Assembly (NCBI GenBank): GCA_964392305.1
Contig: CAYMPV010000003.1
Span: forward strand, 186,001 to 250,000
Source of the DNA: JACKIC01 sp964392305
GTDB taxonomy: Bacteria > Planctomycetota > UBA1135 > UBA2386
DNA: 64,000 nucleotides
Direction of reading: 5' to 3'
How positions within the stretch are numbered: the stretch's first letter is position 1; each line of letters starts with the position of its first letter. Of the stretch, positions 1 to 8,416 are shown one piece after another. Position numbers and translations under genes: made by a program. The notes beneath the pieces are model-generated. The model was not told the DNA's origin and searched no databases. It worked only from the letters and a program-made list of their open reading frames with translations.

Positions 1-1
1 G

Positions 2-676
<675 letters not shown>

Positions 677-865
677 GTGCCGGCGGGGCCCAACGGCCGC
701 TGCCATCGGCCGGTAGGGCTCGGGCCTTCTGCCCTCCCCTGCCTGCCGACGGGACGTTTTCGGGGCACGCGGGATTTGCCCCCGGCCCCGATTGCGACGA
801 TACTCCCCGGGCCTGACGCCGCCATGTTCGGTGCGCGTCAAAGACCCCAAGCACAGGAGTCGGAC

Positions 866-1444
866 ATGCGAATCAAGAACGGCGCGCTGCTCGCGGCCCT
901 TGCCTTCGCCTTGCCCGCGGTCGCTCAGACCGAAGGCCAGGAAGCGAAGGACAAGAACGTCGAGAAGCTCTGGAAGATCGAAGCCAGCGGTATCTCTGGT
1001 TGAGGCGCTGCCTCACAGGCAGCGAGGGTCCGTGCGATCCTCGAAAAAGAGAAGTACATCAAGAACCTGCAGTTCGACACCACCGGTGTCGGCTACTTCG
1101 AGGTGGGCAAGAAGGTGCCCGAGCTCGCAGACCTCAACCTGGCCCTCAGCAAGGGACGCGCAGGCAAGGTCACGATCCGGTCGCTGACCGAGGTCGAGCT
1201 GCCCAAGGCAGCCGCGTGCTACGAAGTCTCCGTCTCCGGCCTTGGTTGAATGGGCACCGCGATCGAGACGCGTGACGTCTTGAGCAAGCTCGACGGTGTC
1301 ATCCGCGTGCACCCCAACGGCCTCAACGGCAAGGCGCTGGTGTACGTGAAGGAGAAGAAGGCCATCAACGAAGACATTCTCAAGGAGGCCTTCAAGGGCT
1401 CCACCAAGCTCGGCTTCCGCAAGATGGTGACGGCTCAGCTCTGA
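866..1444 (+). CDS. Predicted exported selenoprotein with two HMA-like modules (two in-frame UGA)
   Basis: Read through two in-frame TGA codons (1001-1003 and 1247-1249), the frame gives 192 residues with Sec at 46 and 128. A signal peptide (MRIKNGALLAALAFALP, cleavage near AVAQ) sends it to the periplasm. Two homologous modules follow: SG-I-S-G-U-G-A-A-S and SG-L-G-U-M-G-T, each followed by an amphipathic helix and a beta strand as in heavy-metal-associated (HMA) domains, for example LSKLDGVIRV after the second. U takes the place of the first Cys of the GMxCxxC metal site, giving UxxS and UxxT. Protein-like sequence continues in the same frame on both sides of each TGA, and stem-loops lie just downstream of both. 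The final stop is TGA at 1442, followed by a strong hairpin. The alternative is three short ORFs or a decayed gene. That recoding happens is inference. Confidence 0.75.
1006..1043 (+). other. Candidate bacterial SECIS region after first UGA
   Basis: Directly after the TGA at 1001 is a perfect 8-bp hairpin (CGCTGCCT / AGGCAGCG, 3-nt loop). Overlapping its 3' arm is a second stem of 7 bp (1023-1029 with 1037-1043, one G-U pair) and loop CCGTGCG. That second loop starts 26 nt after the UGA, inside the spacing usual for bacterial SECIS elements, and carries G and U. Folding was done by eye. Confidence 0.45.
1263..1283 (+). other. Candidate bacterial SECIS hairpin after second UGA
   Basis: An 8-bp stem (TCGAGACG with CGTCTTGA, one G-U pair) closes a five-base loop CGTGA. 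The loop begins 21 nt after the TGA at 1247 and contains GU, as in known bacterial selenocysteine insertion hairpins. It lies inside the coding sequence, which is also usual for bacteria. Confidence 0.5.
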
Positions 1445-1460
1445 AGCTGATGACCTGATC

Positions 1461-1498
1461 AGAAGGGCCGGCGCACCACGAGGTGAGCCGGCCCTTCT
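1461..1498 (+). terminator. Strong hairpin terminator after the HMA selenoprotein gene
   Basis: A perfect 12-bp stem (AGAAGGGCCGGC with GCCGGCCCTTCT) with a 14-nt loop sits 16 nt after the stop at 1444. It lacks a long T tract, so it is either a terminator of the type seen in GC-rich genomes or an mRNA 3' stabiliser. Confidence 0.65.
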
Positions 1499-1630
1499 GC
1501 ATTGCCGGACCTTCGTGAGGCAGTTGGTGCCGGCGAAGGCGCGAACTGCTTCCGGCCGACCGGACCCTTGACGAGGGCAGCCGCATCGCTAAGGTTCTCG
1601 GCCCGAACCGGTCGAAAGGCCGTTCCGCGA

Positions 1631-1706
1631 TCCTCGATAGCTCAGTCGGTAGAGCAGGTGACTGTTAATCACCGGGTCGTAGGTTCAAGTCCTACTCGAG
1701 GAGCCA
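1631..1706 (+). tRNA. tRNA-Asn (anticodon GTT)
   Basis: The 76-nt cloverleaf is complete: acceptor stem TCCTCGA pairs with TCGAGGA, the D arm contains AGCTCAGTCGGTAGAGC, the anticodon loop is CTGTTAA with anticodon GTT (Asn), the T arm contains GGTTCAAGTCC, and the discriminator G is followed by an encoded CCA at 1704-1706. The 3' end runs directly into a dispersed repeat. Confidence 0.95.
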
Positions 1707-1962
1707 TTTCCGCTGGTAGCAGCGGACGCATCCGCCTCGCGGTGAACAGCCGTGGGGCGGCTTCGTTTGCGGGGTGCGGTGGCGGATGTGGCCAGGTGTG
1801 CGCGGGTTCGGGGTGAGTGCGGCGATGGGCGTTGCGAGTTCGCGAGAGCGGGCTGCAGTGGGTTCCCCAGGCCGGAACGGTCCTGTTGGGATCGGGTCCG
1901 GTCAGGGTGCTCTCTGCGAACGGTCGAGAGAGCGGGTTCTCTGTTTAACAGTCGGGCCTGGA
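1700..1962 (+). repeat. 263-bp dispersed repeat, copy 1 (overlaps tRNA-Asn 3' end)
   Basis: A second copy of the same length lies at 50378-50640. Both start at GGAGCCA, the last seven bases of tRNA-Asn here, and end at AACAGTC(G)GGGCTGGA-like sequence. Internal structure is conserved: a hairpin at the left end (TCCGCTG/CAGCGGA in this copy), an 11-bp GC-rich stem in which T-G and G-T wobbles replace each other between copies, and a 7-bp GCTCTCT/AGAGAGC hairpin near the right end. The best-conserved part is the block from GAACGGTCCTGTTGGG onward. Function is unknown: a structured RNA, tRNA-linked terminator or non-autonomous mobile repeat are possible. Confidence 0.75.
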
Positions 1963-2661
1963 GCCGGCCGCGCCGTCGTCGAGCCAGGCGGGCCAGTACG
2001 GGAACCGTTCGCCGCGGCGGTAGAGCGGCCCCATGGCCGCGATCTCTTCCCACACGGCGTCCGGTGCGGCGCGGTGGCGGCGACGTAGGCCGTCCTCGGT
2101 GGCGGCGGTCATCGCGACGATCTCCACCACCGCGTCCCCTGACCCTCGACGTGGCTGCAGTTCGTCCGGGTGCGGCGGCAGCCCGTTCGCGACCCCGAAC
2201 ACAGCTTCGTCGAGGCCGAGCAGGAACTTCTCAGCAGGGTCGAGTTCGTTCACGCGGTCCGTGGGCAGGACGAAGTCGAAGTCTTCGAGCAAGGTCTCGA
2301 CGCACGCGTCGACATCGATCTCTCTGACCACGTAGCGTCCGCCGCAGAAGTCCATCGGCCCGTCGTCGGCGGCGGCCTCGTTGAGGGACTCGAGCTGGTC
2401 GGGCAGCACGGAGAACAGCAGCGCGTTGTGGTAGGCGCCGAGCACGTAGTGGTTCGCCGAGGCGTTCCAGTCGCGCAGCCGCACCAGTTCGTTCACGACC
2501 GCGTCGTCGCCGCCGAACACGTTGGCGAGGTCACGATCGCCGAACGGCTCGCCCGCGCCCCTGATCGAGGCGATCTCCAGGTCCAGAGCCTGCTCCACGA
2601 GTTCGCGGTAGATCGTGTTGGTCCGGTCGCCGATCGTCACGGTCGCAATTCTACGGGGCAA
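1945..2661 (-). CDS. Hypothetical protein, 238 aa
   Basis: This acidic soluble protein has no signal peptide or membrane segment and I do not recognise its family. Visible features are an N-terminal basic patch, a long helical region rich in Asp/Glu and Leu, and a motif FDFVLPTDRVNELDP near residue 130. The start is uncertain: TTG at 2661 gives MPRRIATVTIGD, while GTG at 2640 gives VTIGDRTN, and neither has a clear ribosome binding site. The stop codon lies inside the right end of the 263-bp repeat, so the last residues may have been created by the repeat's insertion. It runs towards tRNA-Asn. Confidence 0.6.
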   Translation of the reverse strand: MPRRIATVTIGDRTNTIYRELVEQALDLEIASIRGAGEPFGDRDLANVFGGDDAVVNELVRLRDWNASANHYVLGAYHNALLFSVLPDQLESLNEAAADDGPMDFCGGRYVVREIDVDACVETLLEDFDFVLPTDRVNELDPAEKFLLGLDEAVFGVANGLPPHPDELQPRRGSGDAVVEIVAMTAATEDGLRRRHRAAPDAVWEEIAAMGPLYRRGERFPYWPAWLDDGAAGSRPDC

Positions 2662-2930
2662 CCGCGCAGACCGCAGACCTTCGCCACCTTGACAGCCGCC
2701 GCCGCAACCGGGTCAATGTGCAGATGGAGTTCGGCCCCGGGAAGGCCAGCGGCTTCGCGACGATCGCGGGCTCAAGACCTGGTTCCTGTGAGCGACTCTT
2801 GCTGGGGGTAGCGCGCGGAGCTTCCCTCTCGGTGACTGGCAGCGCTGCACGATGTAGGTTCTCCTCTCCCCGCTGCCCGCGCAGCGTCGCGCGGGCACGT
2901 CGCCCCCTCCGCCAAGGCCGATCCGCCAAC

Positions 2931-3968
2931 ATGCGAACCAACGCCGCTTCCATTCTGTCTTTCTGCCTCGCCGGTCTCTTCGTTACCGCAGCCCGCGCTC
3001 AAGCGTCGGTCGCAGGCGGAACCCGCGTCACGATCGACACCTTCCGCCGGGCCGAGACCGACACCTACCTCGCGCGCTTCGTCAAGGAGGGTGCGTTCGA
3101 GAAGTGGAAACACGAGCGCGACGTCGCGTCGATCGACAACCAGACCGTCATCCGGCTCAACCGCGACACACTCTACTCTTTCGCGATCTTCGACCTCGAT
3201 GCTGGACCGGTCACCGTCACGCTGCCCGATCCGGGGCAGCGCTTCCTGTCGATGCAGGTCATCGACCAGGACCACTATGCGCCGTACGTCTTCTACGCGC
3301 CCGGCGTGCATACGCTGTCGAAAGCGGAGATCGGCACCCGCTACGTCGCCCTGGCGGTCCGTACCTTCGTGAACCCCAAGGACGCCGCGGACGTGAAGGC
3401 CGTGCACGCGCTGCAGGACGCGATCCGATCGGAGCATGCAGCCGGCGGTAGTTTCGAGATCCCGCAGTGGGATCAGGAGTCGCTGAAGCAAGTGCGCGAA
3501 GCGCTGCTGCAACTCGCTGCGGCCAACGGCGGGATCGATTCCGCGAAGATGTTCGGGCACAAGGACCAGGTCGAGCCGACCGCGCATCTGATCGGCACCG
3601 CCGCAGGCTGGGGCGGCAATCCCAAGGCGGCGGCAATCTACGTCGGCGTCAACCCTGCGCACAACGACGGCAAGACGCCCTACGTGCTGCGCATCGGCGA
3701 GGTGCCCGTCGAAGGGTTCTGGTCGATCAGCGTGTACAACAAGGCCGGCTACTTCGAGAAGAACGCCGCAAACAGCTACACCGTGAACAACGTGACCGCG
3801 CAGCGCGATGGCGACGGCGCCGTCACGGTGCACTTCGGCGGCGATGCAAAAGCAACGAACTTCATCCCGATCACACCCGGCTGGAACTACCTTATTCGGC
3901 TCTACCGCCCGCGGCCGGAGATCCTCGACGGTCGCTGGAAGGCCCCGGAGGCGCAGGTCGCGAAGTGA
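2931..3968 (+). CDS. Exported DUF1254/DUF1214 domain protein
   Basis: The 345-residue protein has a signal peptide (residues 1 to about 23, ending ARAQA). It matches the two-part DUF1254-DUF1214 family: an N-terminal half with the segment VIRLNRDTLYS and a beta-rich core around residues 60-150, and a C-terminal half with GFWSISVYNKAGYF and a final LIRLYRP. Members are secreted or periplasmic beta-barrel-like proteins of unknown biochemical role. ATG at 2931 was chosen because it yields a good signal peptide; longer in-frame starts from 2718 would add a low-complexity tail. It stands alone, with 269 bp of featureless sequence before it. Confidence 0.85.
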   Translation: MRTNAASILSFCLAGLFVTAARAQASVAGGTRVTIDTFRRAETDTYLARFVKEGAFEKWKHERDVASIDNQTVIRLNRDTLYSFAIFDLDAGPVTVTLPDPGQRFLSMQVIDQDHYAPYVFYAPGVHTLSKAEIGTRYVALAVRTFVNPKDAADVKAVHALQDAIRSEHAAGGSFEIPQWDQESLKQVREALLQLAAANGGIDSAKMFGHKDQVEPTAHLIGTAAGWGGNPKAAAIYVGVNPAHNDGKTPYVLRIGEVPVEGFWSISVYNKAGYFEKNAANSYTVNNVTAQRDGDGAVTVHFGGDAKATNFIPITPGWNYLIRLYRPRPEILDGRWKAPEAQVAK

Positions 3969-4083
3969 TGCACGGCGGCGCCTGCGTCGATGGTGCGGGC
4001 GCTGGTCTCGCAGGCTCCGCAGGTCGACGGTCCGGTTGTCACACTGGGCGTCGTGCGGGCCGCGGGCGGGCACCGTTGCGTTC

Positions 4084-4236
4084 GTGGACGCCCTGCTCAA
4101 CAGTCGGATACCCGACCACCCGTGGCGCGAAGAGTCCTGGCAGAACCAGTCGACCTTGCCGGTCGTGGTCTCGACGCGCGATGGGCACCGGTTCGGCTTC
4201 TTCCCGATCCACGAGGACGCGGCGGGCGCGGAGTAA
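4084..4236 (+). CDS. Possible small protein, 50 aa
   Basis: In the 354-bp gap between the DUF1254 gene and the HTH gene, one frame has protein-like composition: VDALLNSRIPDHPWREESW, then a beta-like segment LPVVVSTRDGHRFGFFPI and an acidic tail. GTG at 4084 is the only reasonable start and has no ribosome binding site. It may be the 3' remnant of a longer gene, because the reading frame is open further upstream but loses protein-like character. Function is unknown. Confidence 0.35.
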   Translation: MDALLNSRIPDHPWREESWQNQSTLPVVVSTRDGHRFGFFPIHEDAAGAE

Positions 4237-4308
4237 GACGACACCGTCTTGTCACTCAGGTCTGCAGACCGCGCGACCGCTGTTCATTGATCGATGCTGC
4301 GCGCCGCC

Positions 4309-4322
4309 AGATACTGCGGGCC
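4309..4322 (+). promoter_or_regulatory. Leaderless-type promoter -10 (AGATACT) before HTH gene
   Basis: AGATACT ends exactly 7 nt before the ATG at 4323. The paralogous gene at 53617 has the same heptamer at the same distance, although the surrounding bases differ. A transcript starting about 7 nt after a -10 box would begin at the start codon, and no ribosome binding site is visible. Confidence 0.45.
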
Positions 4323-4673
4323 ATGACACCACCCCCCGCAAAGCGCGGTCGCCAGTTCGACCCCAATTCCAAGTCCGGCCAGATCCGCACTCTCCTCTCC
4401 ACAGGCATGTCCGCCAACGACATCGCCAAGAAGGTCGGCTGCAAACCCGCACTCGTCTACAACGTCAAGGCGAAGGCGGCCGGCGCGAAGAAGCGCGGAC
4501 CGGGGCGGCCGGCGAAGACCGCGACCAAGGCGACGGGGACCAGCGCGACCATGTTGGCGACCGCGGGCCTCGGCGGCATCCTGGCCGCCGTGATGGGTGC
4601 CGAGCAGGAACGGGTGCGGCTGCGGGAAGCGCTCGAGAAGATCCAGGCCGTTTTGGCGAGCGCGCTGGCGTAG
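4323..4673 (+). CDS. Small HTH DNA-binding protein (paralogue of 53617-53967)
   Basis: This 116-residue basic protein resembles nothing I can name beyond its fold. Residues about 17-50 (SGQIRTLLSTGMSANDIAKK, then CKPALVYNVKAK) form a helix-turn-helix like those of sigma-region-4 or Hin-type resolvases. Next come a Lys/Arg/Pro-rich AT-hook-like linker (KKRGPGRPAK) and a C-terminal helix (EQERVRLREALEKIQAVL) that could dimerise. The paralogue at 53.6 kb is nearly identical in the HTH and the tail and differs in the linker. That architecture suggests a nucleoid-associated or regulatory DNA binder. Both copies appear to be transcribed from a leaderless promoter. Confidence 0.75.
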   Translation: MTPPPAKRGRQFDPNSKSGQIRTLLSTGMSANDIAKKVGCKPALVYNVKAKAAGAKKRGPGRPAKTATKATGTSATMLATAGLGGILAAVMGAEQERVRLREALEKIQAVLASALA

Positions 4674-4699
4674 CCGACAAGTCCCAGCCGTTTTCATGC

Positions 4700-5134
4700 A
4701 TGACCCGCAAACTCCAGAAGTCGCCGCAACTGAAGGGCTACGTCGCCCACTTCTCCTGGCACAGCGACAAGCTCTCGGGCGCCACGAACAGCCGCCTGAC
4801 GTGCTTCGCCGTCGCCGAGTCGGTGGAGCGCGCCGCCGAGGAGTTCGCCGATCTGCTGAAGGCGCAGCCCAAGGACGGACCTCTGGATCGCGGCACGGAC
4901 GTCTACCTCGACGACATCAGCGAGGTGTCGATTGGGGAACCGATGGCAACCACCCTGTTCCTGGCGTCAGCACCCGAGAATCTTCCGGCAGCGGCCTTGG
5001 TGGCAACTCTCGGCGACGATCGAGTTGCCCACTACTCGACGGAGAAGGAGCCAGATGAAGAAGATCTGCCGAAGGCGGTCGACACGACGCCGTTCGTGAT
5101 CGTGCGCCAGGACGGCTCCGTTTACCGACCGTGA
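4700..5134 (+). CDS. Hypothetical protein, 144 aa
   Basis: The gene starts 26 nt after the HTH gene and may share its transcript. The protein is soluble and acidic. A helical segment (VERAAEEFADLLKAQPKDGP, residues about 35-55) is followed by mixed alpha/beta sequence and a C-terminal strand TPFVIVRQDGSVY. No family was recognised. ATG at 4700 is the first start that gives protein-like sequence; the same frame is open for another 1.2 kb upstream, but that part is a shadow of the DUF1254 gene. A GC-rich hairpin follows the stop. Confidence 0.65.
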   Translation: MTRKLQKSPQLKGYVAHFSWHSDKLSGATNSRLTCFAVAESVERAAEEFADLLKAQPKDGPLDRGTDVYLDDISEVSIGEPMATTLFLASAPENLPAAALVATLGDDRVAHYSTEKEPDEEDLPKAVDTTPFVIVRQDGSVYRP

Positions 5135-5146
5135 ACTCCACCACTA

Positions 5147-5164
5147 CCCGGGCTGCGGCCCGGG
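5147..5164 (+). terminator. GC-rich hairpin, likely terminator
   Basis: A perfect 7-bp stem (CCCGGGC/GCCCGGG) with loop TGCG lies 12 nt after the stop of the upstream gene and just before the promoter-like element of the next gene. Confidence 0.5.
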
Positions 5165-5179
5165 AAGCCGCATTCCCAG

Positions 5180-5192
5180 TAGCATCTGGCCC
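5180..5192 (+). promoter_or_regulatory. Leaderless-type -10 box (TAGCAT) in a repeated motif
   Basis: TAGCAT ends 7 nt before the GTG start at 5193. The enclosing 16-mer GCATTCCCAGTAGCAT recurs at 55899-55914, where it also precedes a GTG. No ribosome binding site is visible between box and start codon. Confidence 0.4.
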
Positions 5193-6254
5193 GTGCGCCT
5201 ACACCCCGCAGCAATCGTCCCCCTGCTCACTTGTTGCCTCCTCATTGGGCAGGAGGGGAAGAATGCCCGCTACTGGGTCAAGCGGCTGGAGTTGCCGGCT
5301 GAGCACGACTTGGCCATGGAGCACCTGGTCGCACTCGGCCCAGCTGCCGTGGATGATCTCACCAAGAGTCTCCGCGACCCGCGAGCGAACATCAGGCTGC
5401 CCGCTCTCCACGCGCTCAGCCTCATCGGGAAGGACAGCCAATCGGCACTCGATCGCATCTATGCGCTATCCGAAGACGACCCCACCCTGTCCACCGCGGC
5501 CGCAAGCGCAGCGGACTCCATTCTCGGCGGCAGAGGCTTCCACCTGGTTTGCGACTTCGCCGATGGGAAGCTGCTTGAGATCAGGGCCAAGGGCGAACGC
5601 CGCGTTCTCGTTGACGGGATGCCAGAACTGCGCGGGCTTCGACTTCTTGCCAACGGCAACACTCTCGCGTTCGCGAAGGACGGCGTGCATGAAGTAACAC
5701 CCTCCGGCAAGCGGGTGTGGTCGCTGCCAAGCACCAGCCCCAACGACGCAGAGAGGCTTCCGAATGGAAACACACTGGTCGCCAGCGCCGCGTTGCACCG
5801 GGTCTTCGAAGTGGATCCGCTCGGCGCAACGCGCTGGGAATTCACGGACGCAGATTGCGACTTCCGACCAGTGTCTTGCCAGAGACTCCACGACGGCCGC
5901 ACCCTGATCGCCGACTACAATCTCGAGAGCGTCTCGTCCGCGCGCATTCTCGAGGTCGACGAGAAGGGGGAGATCCTCTGGAGCATCCCGTGGAGGCAGC
6001 CCGCCAGCGCGCGGAGACTCTCTCGCGGCCGCACGCTGGTGGTCAGCCACCGCCCTGGGCGCGTGCAGATCATCGACCACCAAGGGAAGGTGCTGAGCCT
6101 GTTCGAGGACGTCGGCATCCCGTCCGCTGCCCAGTACTTGCCGAATGGCCACATCCTCGTCGGCGGCGAGGGCTTCGTACGAGAGCTCGATGCGAAAGGA
6201 CAACGTGTTTGGAACGAGCCGATGAGGTGGGTCACCGGAGTCCAACGACTCTAG
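5193..6254 (+). CDS. Exported beta-propeller protein with N-terminal HEAT-like repeat
   Basis: The GTG start gives 353 residues with an N-terminal hydrophobic segment (AAIVPLLTCCLLIG) that is probably a signal peptide. Residues about 40-100 look like a HEAT/armadillo-type helical repeat (MEHLVALGPAAVDDLTKSL, then ALHALSLIGKDS). From about residue 115 there are repeated units of the kind LLANGNTL, RLPNGNTLVAS, YLPNGHILVGG and LSRGRTLVV, typical of six- or seven-bladed PQQ/arylsulfotransferase-like propellers. No catalytic residues can be assigned. The likely role is an extracytoplasmic sensor or scaffold. Confidence 0.7.
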   Translation: MRLHPAAIVPLLTCCLLIGQEGKNARYWVKRLELPAEHDLAMEHLVALGPAAVDDLTKSLRDPRANIRLPALHALSLIGKDSQSALDRIYALSEDDPTLSTAAASAADSILGGRGFHLVCDFADGKLLEIRAKGERRVLVDGMPELRGLRLLANGNTLAFAKDGVHEVTPSGKRVWSLPSTSPNDAERLPNGNTLVASAALHRVFEVDPLGATRWEFTDADCDFRPVSCQRLHDGRTLIADYNLESVSSARILEVDEKGEILWSIPWRQPASARRLSRGRTLVVSHRPGRVQIIDHQGKVLSLFEDVGIPSAAQYLPNGHILVGGEGFVRELDAKGQRVWNEPMRWVTGVQRL

Positions 6255-6478
6255 CGACAACAGCCACTGACAGCAGGCTTCGGGGGCGCATGCTCAAGGA
6301 TATGCGATTCCCGGACGCGACATCGATCTTGCCCGTTTCTGGTTGCCAGTTCTGAAACTCTCGACACGACACTCACCGGCCCAACACTGCTGCTCAACGG
6401 GGGGCAGCGCGGCAGTTTGCCCGCCGCGACCGGTCGCTATTCCCGCTCCACTCGAAAACGTCATGCGGATTGCTGCTC

Positions 6479-8416
6479 TTACCAGTCTTCCGGAACTAGC
6501 GCCGGCGGCTTTGTCCAAGGCTGTTCAACCAGCGCTTCTTGGAACCACTGGTCACGAAGGTTCGCGTGTTCCGTGACGATCAACTGAAAGCCTGGAACCT
6601 CATCCTGGGTGAACTTCAGCAGTAGTTCGAACAGTCGGCGCACCGCATTGAGGTCGGCGTCGGCTTCAGTCTTATGCACCGAGCCATCGGCGTCCTTGTA
6701 GGATTGCTCAGACGGAAAGTAGACCTGGGTCGGCTGGTCGATCAGCAGGAAGCGAGGGATCGGGCGGTTGTTCTGTGCCGCGAACAGATGCAGGGCGAGC
6801 AATGCCGACAGGTGGTAGGCCAGATGGTTCTCGCCACCCCCGGTCCGGCCCATCGGCACCGGACGTTCCGGGCGATCGAATGTGATAGTCAGCTGCACTA
6901 GGTTGAGCCGCGCAGGGTAGGCACTGAACTCGGCGCCGAACTTCTGGATGTACCGGGACAAGTGCGCGGAGATATTGTTGAGGATCGAGGTCAGTCGCTC
7001 GTTGCTGTCATCGGCACCGATCTGCTCCTCCAGATGCCTGACCTTGTTGTTGAGACGGCGATTGTCCGCTTCCAGCTTGGCAACATCCTCGTTCGGCAGG
7101 AGCGTCTCCAGGAACAAGCTGATCCGACCAACCACGCGGGCAGCCGCGTTATTGCGCGAGCCCATCTGTGCGATGACCTCGTTGGCGGCGATCGCCGCAG
7201 ACAACTCCGCCTCCTTCTGCTTAATGGCGCTGGCGATCTCCTCCGCTTTACCTGCCAGATCGGCTAGGTAGGCTTCGAGCTTGGGGCGCTGGCCGGTGGC
7301 GATTTGCAATTCCTTGTCGAGCGATTCCAACTCACCGAGCAGGACCGCGGCAACGGGGGAATCCAGCCCGAGATTCCGCTGGCTGAAGGGCCACTGCCAT
7401 TCGCCACTATCGGGATGCCTGGGCAGAGCCTTGATCGAAGCCAGCCGGTCAATCTGCTCGGCAGCCTCGCTTTCGTAGCCATTTGCCCTATTGGCGAAAT
7501 GCCGCGCCGCATCAATCCTGGCCTGGGCGCCGCGGCGGTCCTGGCGCAACTGACTCAGCACCCCCTCCAGAACCGAAATCCGGCCGCCGTCGTCAGCGGG
7601 CACAGTTTCGGGCTTCCACGATAGTGACAACCTCAATGCCTCGAAGACCTCGTTCGCGCTCGGGTTGCCGTCGATGTTGCCGATGACGCCAACCGTTCTG
7701 GCTTCCGAGTAGAGGCCGATGGCCTGATCGTGCGACGTGTCGGCAGAGCTGCGCGCGTGCTCCAACTGCTTGCTGTTGATCCGCAGGTCCCGCTGCGCCA
7801 AGCGAAGCAGCGATTCCAGTTCGTAGCGGTCGCGGGAGGAGACACCGAGCAGGATCGGCAGCGTGTCGCGGATCGCCTGCGGCTGGAACTGCTCGTTCTG
7901 GCGGTAGAAGAGCTGATCCTTGTTGGCGACCAGCCCCTGCTTCTGAAACAGATAGTAAGGCGTATGCTTGACGGTGGCGTCGTAGCTGTCGCGGCTGTTG
8001 TCGAGTGCGACCTCGGTGCGGTTCTCGGGAATGCCCAGCAGGCGAGACAACAAATCGACGATGCTGTCGTCGTCAGCGTTGACCTTCAGGTCCTCGAACT
8101 CAGGCGCCTGCAACTGAGTGCCCCGCCTCAGCATCGCCATGCTGCAACTGGCACCACCGCTGGGCGGAGTTGGCTTGGCGACCATCACCTGCTCCTTCTC
8201 GAACTGATAGATCACGGAATACCAGGCCACCTTGTCGCGTATGACGCCTTCTGGGACATTGAACGAAGAGCGTCCCATGCAGTATTCGATGATCTCGGCC
8301 AGCGCAGACTTGCCGGTGGAGGAGCGGCCTGTGATCACGTTTAGTCCGTCCACCTTGAAGCGGAGATCTCGGCGCTGACCTTCGTGGCCGTAGATGTGGA
8401 TGGACCTGATCTTCAT
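6479..8416 (-). CDS. ABC-3C system ATPase (DUF3732, SMC/RecF-like)
   Basis: The 645-residue protein starts with a Walker A motif (GRSSTGKSAL, residues 30-39), followed by EIIEYCMGR typical of DUF3732. Long coiled-coil stretches fill residues about 200-480 (for example KLEADNRRLNNKVRHLEEQI). A C-terminal ABC half carries GGGENHLAYH and a Walker B-like LLIDQPTQVYFP. This is the ATPase of three-gene ABC-3C conflict systems, in which an SMC-like ATPase, a small middle component and a C-terminal effector act together, presumably against invading DNA. Its start overlaps the stop of the middle-component gene (ATGA), so the three are translationally coupled. The family assignment is from recognised motifs; an antiviral function is inferred from known systems. 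Confidence 0.85.
   Translation of the reverse strand: MKIRSIHIYGHEGQRRDLRFKVDGLNVITGRSSTGKSALAEIIEYCMGRSSFNVPEGVIRDKVAWYSVIYQFEKEQVMVAKPTPPSGGASCSMAMLRRGTQLQAPEFEDLKVNADDDSIVDLLSRLLGIPENRTEVALDNSRDSYDATVKHTPYYLFQKQGLVANKDQLFYRQNEQFQPQAIRDTLPILLGVSSRDRYELESLLRLAQRDLRINSKQLEHARSSADTSHDQAIGLYSEARTVGVIGNIDGNPSANEVFEALRLSLSWKPETVPADDGGRISVLEGVLSQLRQDRRGAQARIDAARHFANRANGYESEAAEQIDRLASIKALPRHPDSGEWQWPFSQRNLGLDSPVAAVLLGELESLDKELQIATGQRPKLEAYLADLAGKAEEIASAIKQKEAELSAAIAANEVIAQMGSRNNAAARVVGRISLFLETLLPNEDVAKLEADNRRLNNKVRHLEEQIGADDSNERLTSILNNISAHLSRYIQKFGAEFSAYPARLNLVQLTITFDRPERPVPMGRTGGGENHLAYHLSALLALHLFAAQNNRPIPRFLLIDQPTQVYFPSEQSYKDADGSVHKTEADADLNAVRRLFELLLKFTQDEVPGFQLIVTEHANLRDQWFQEALVEQPWTKPPALVPEDW

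Noticed and set aside
1001..1249. Genome-wide reassignment of TGA (as Trp or Gly) to explain the in-frame stops
   Set aside because: Many clear genes, such as pckA and the methyltransferases, end at TGA with neighbours starting right there, and Trp is encoded normally by TGG.
2772..4244. Long minus-strand open frame opposite the DUF1254 gene
   Set aside because: Its composition is Arg/Val/Asp-rich and mirrors third-position GC of the plus-strand gene; the plus strand has a signal peptide and family motifs.
3467..4699. Long plus-strand frame running into the 144-aa gene
   Set aside because: Only the part from 4700 is protein-like; the rest is an out-of-frame shadow of the DUF1254 and HTH genes.
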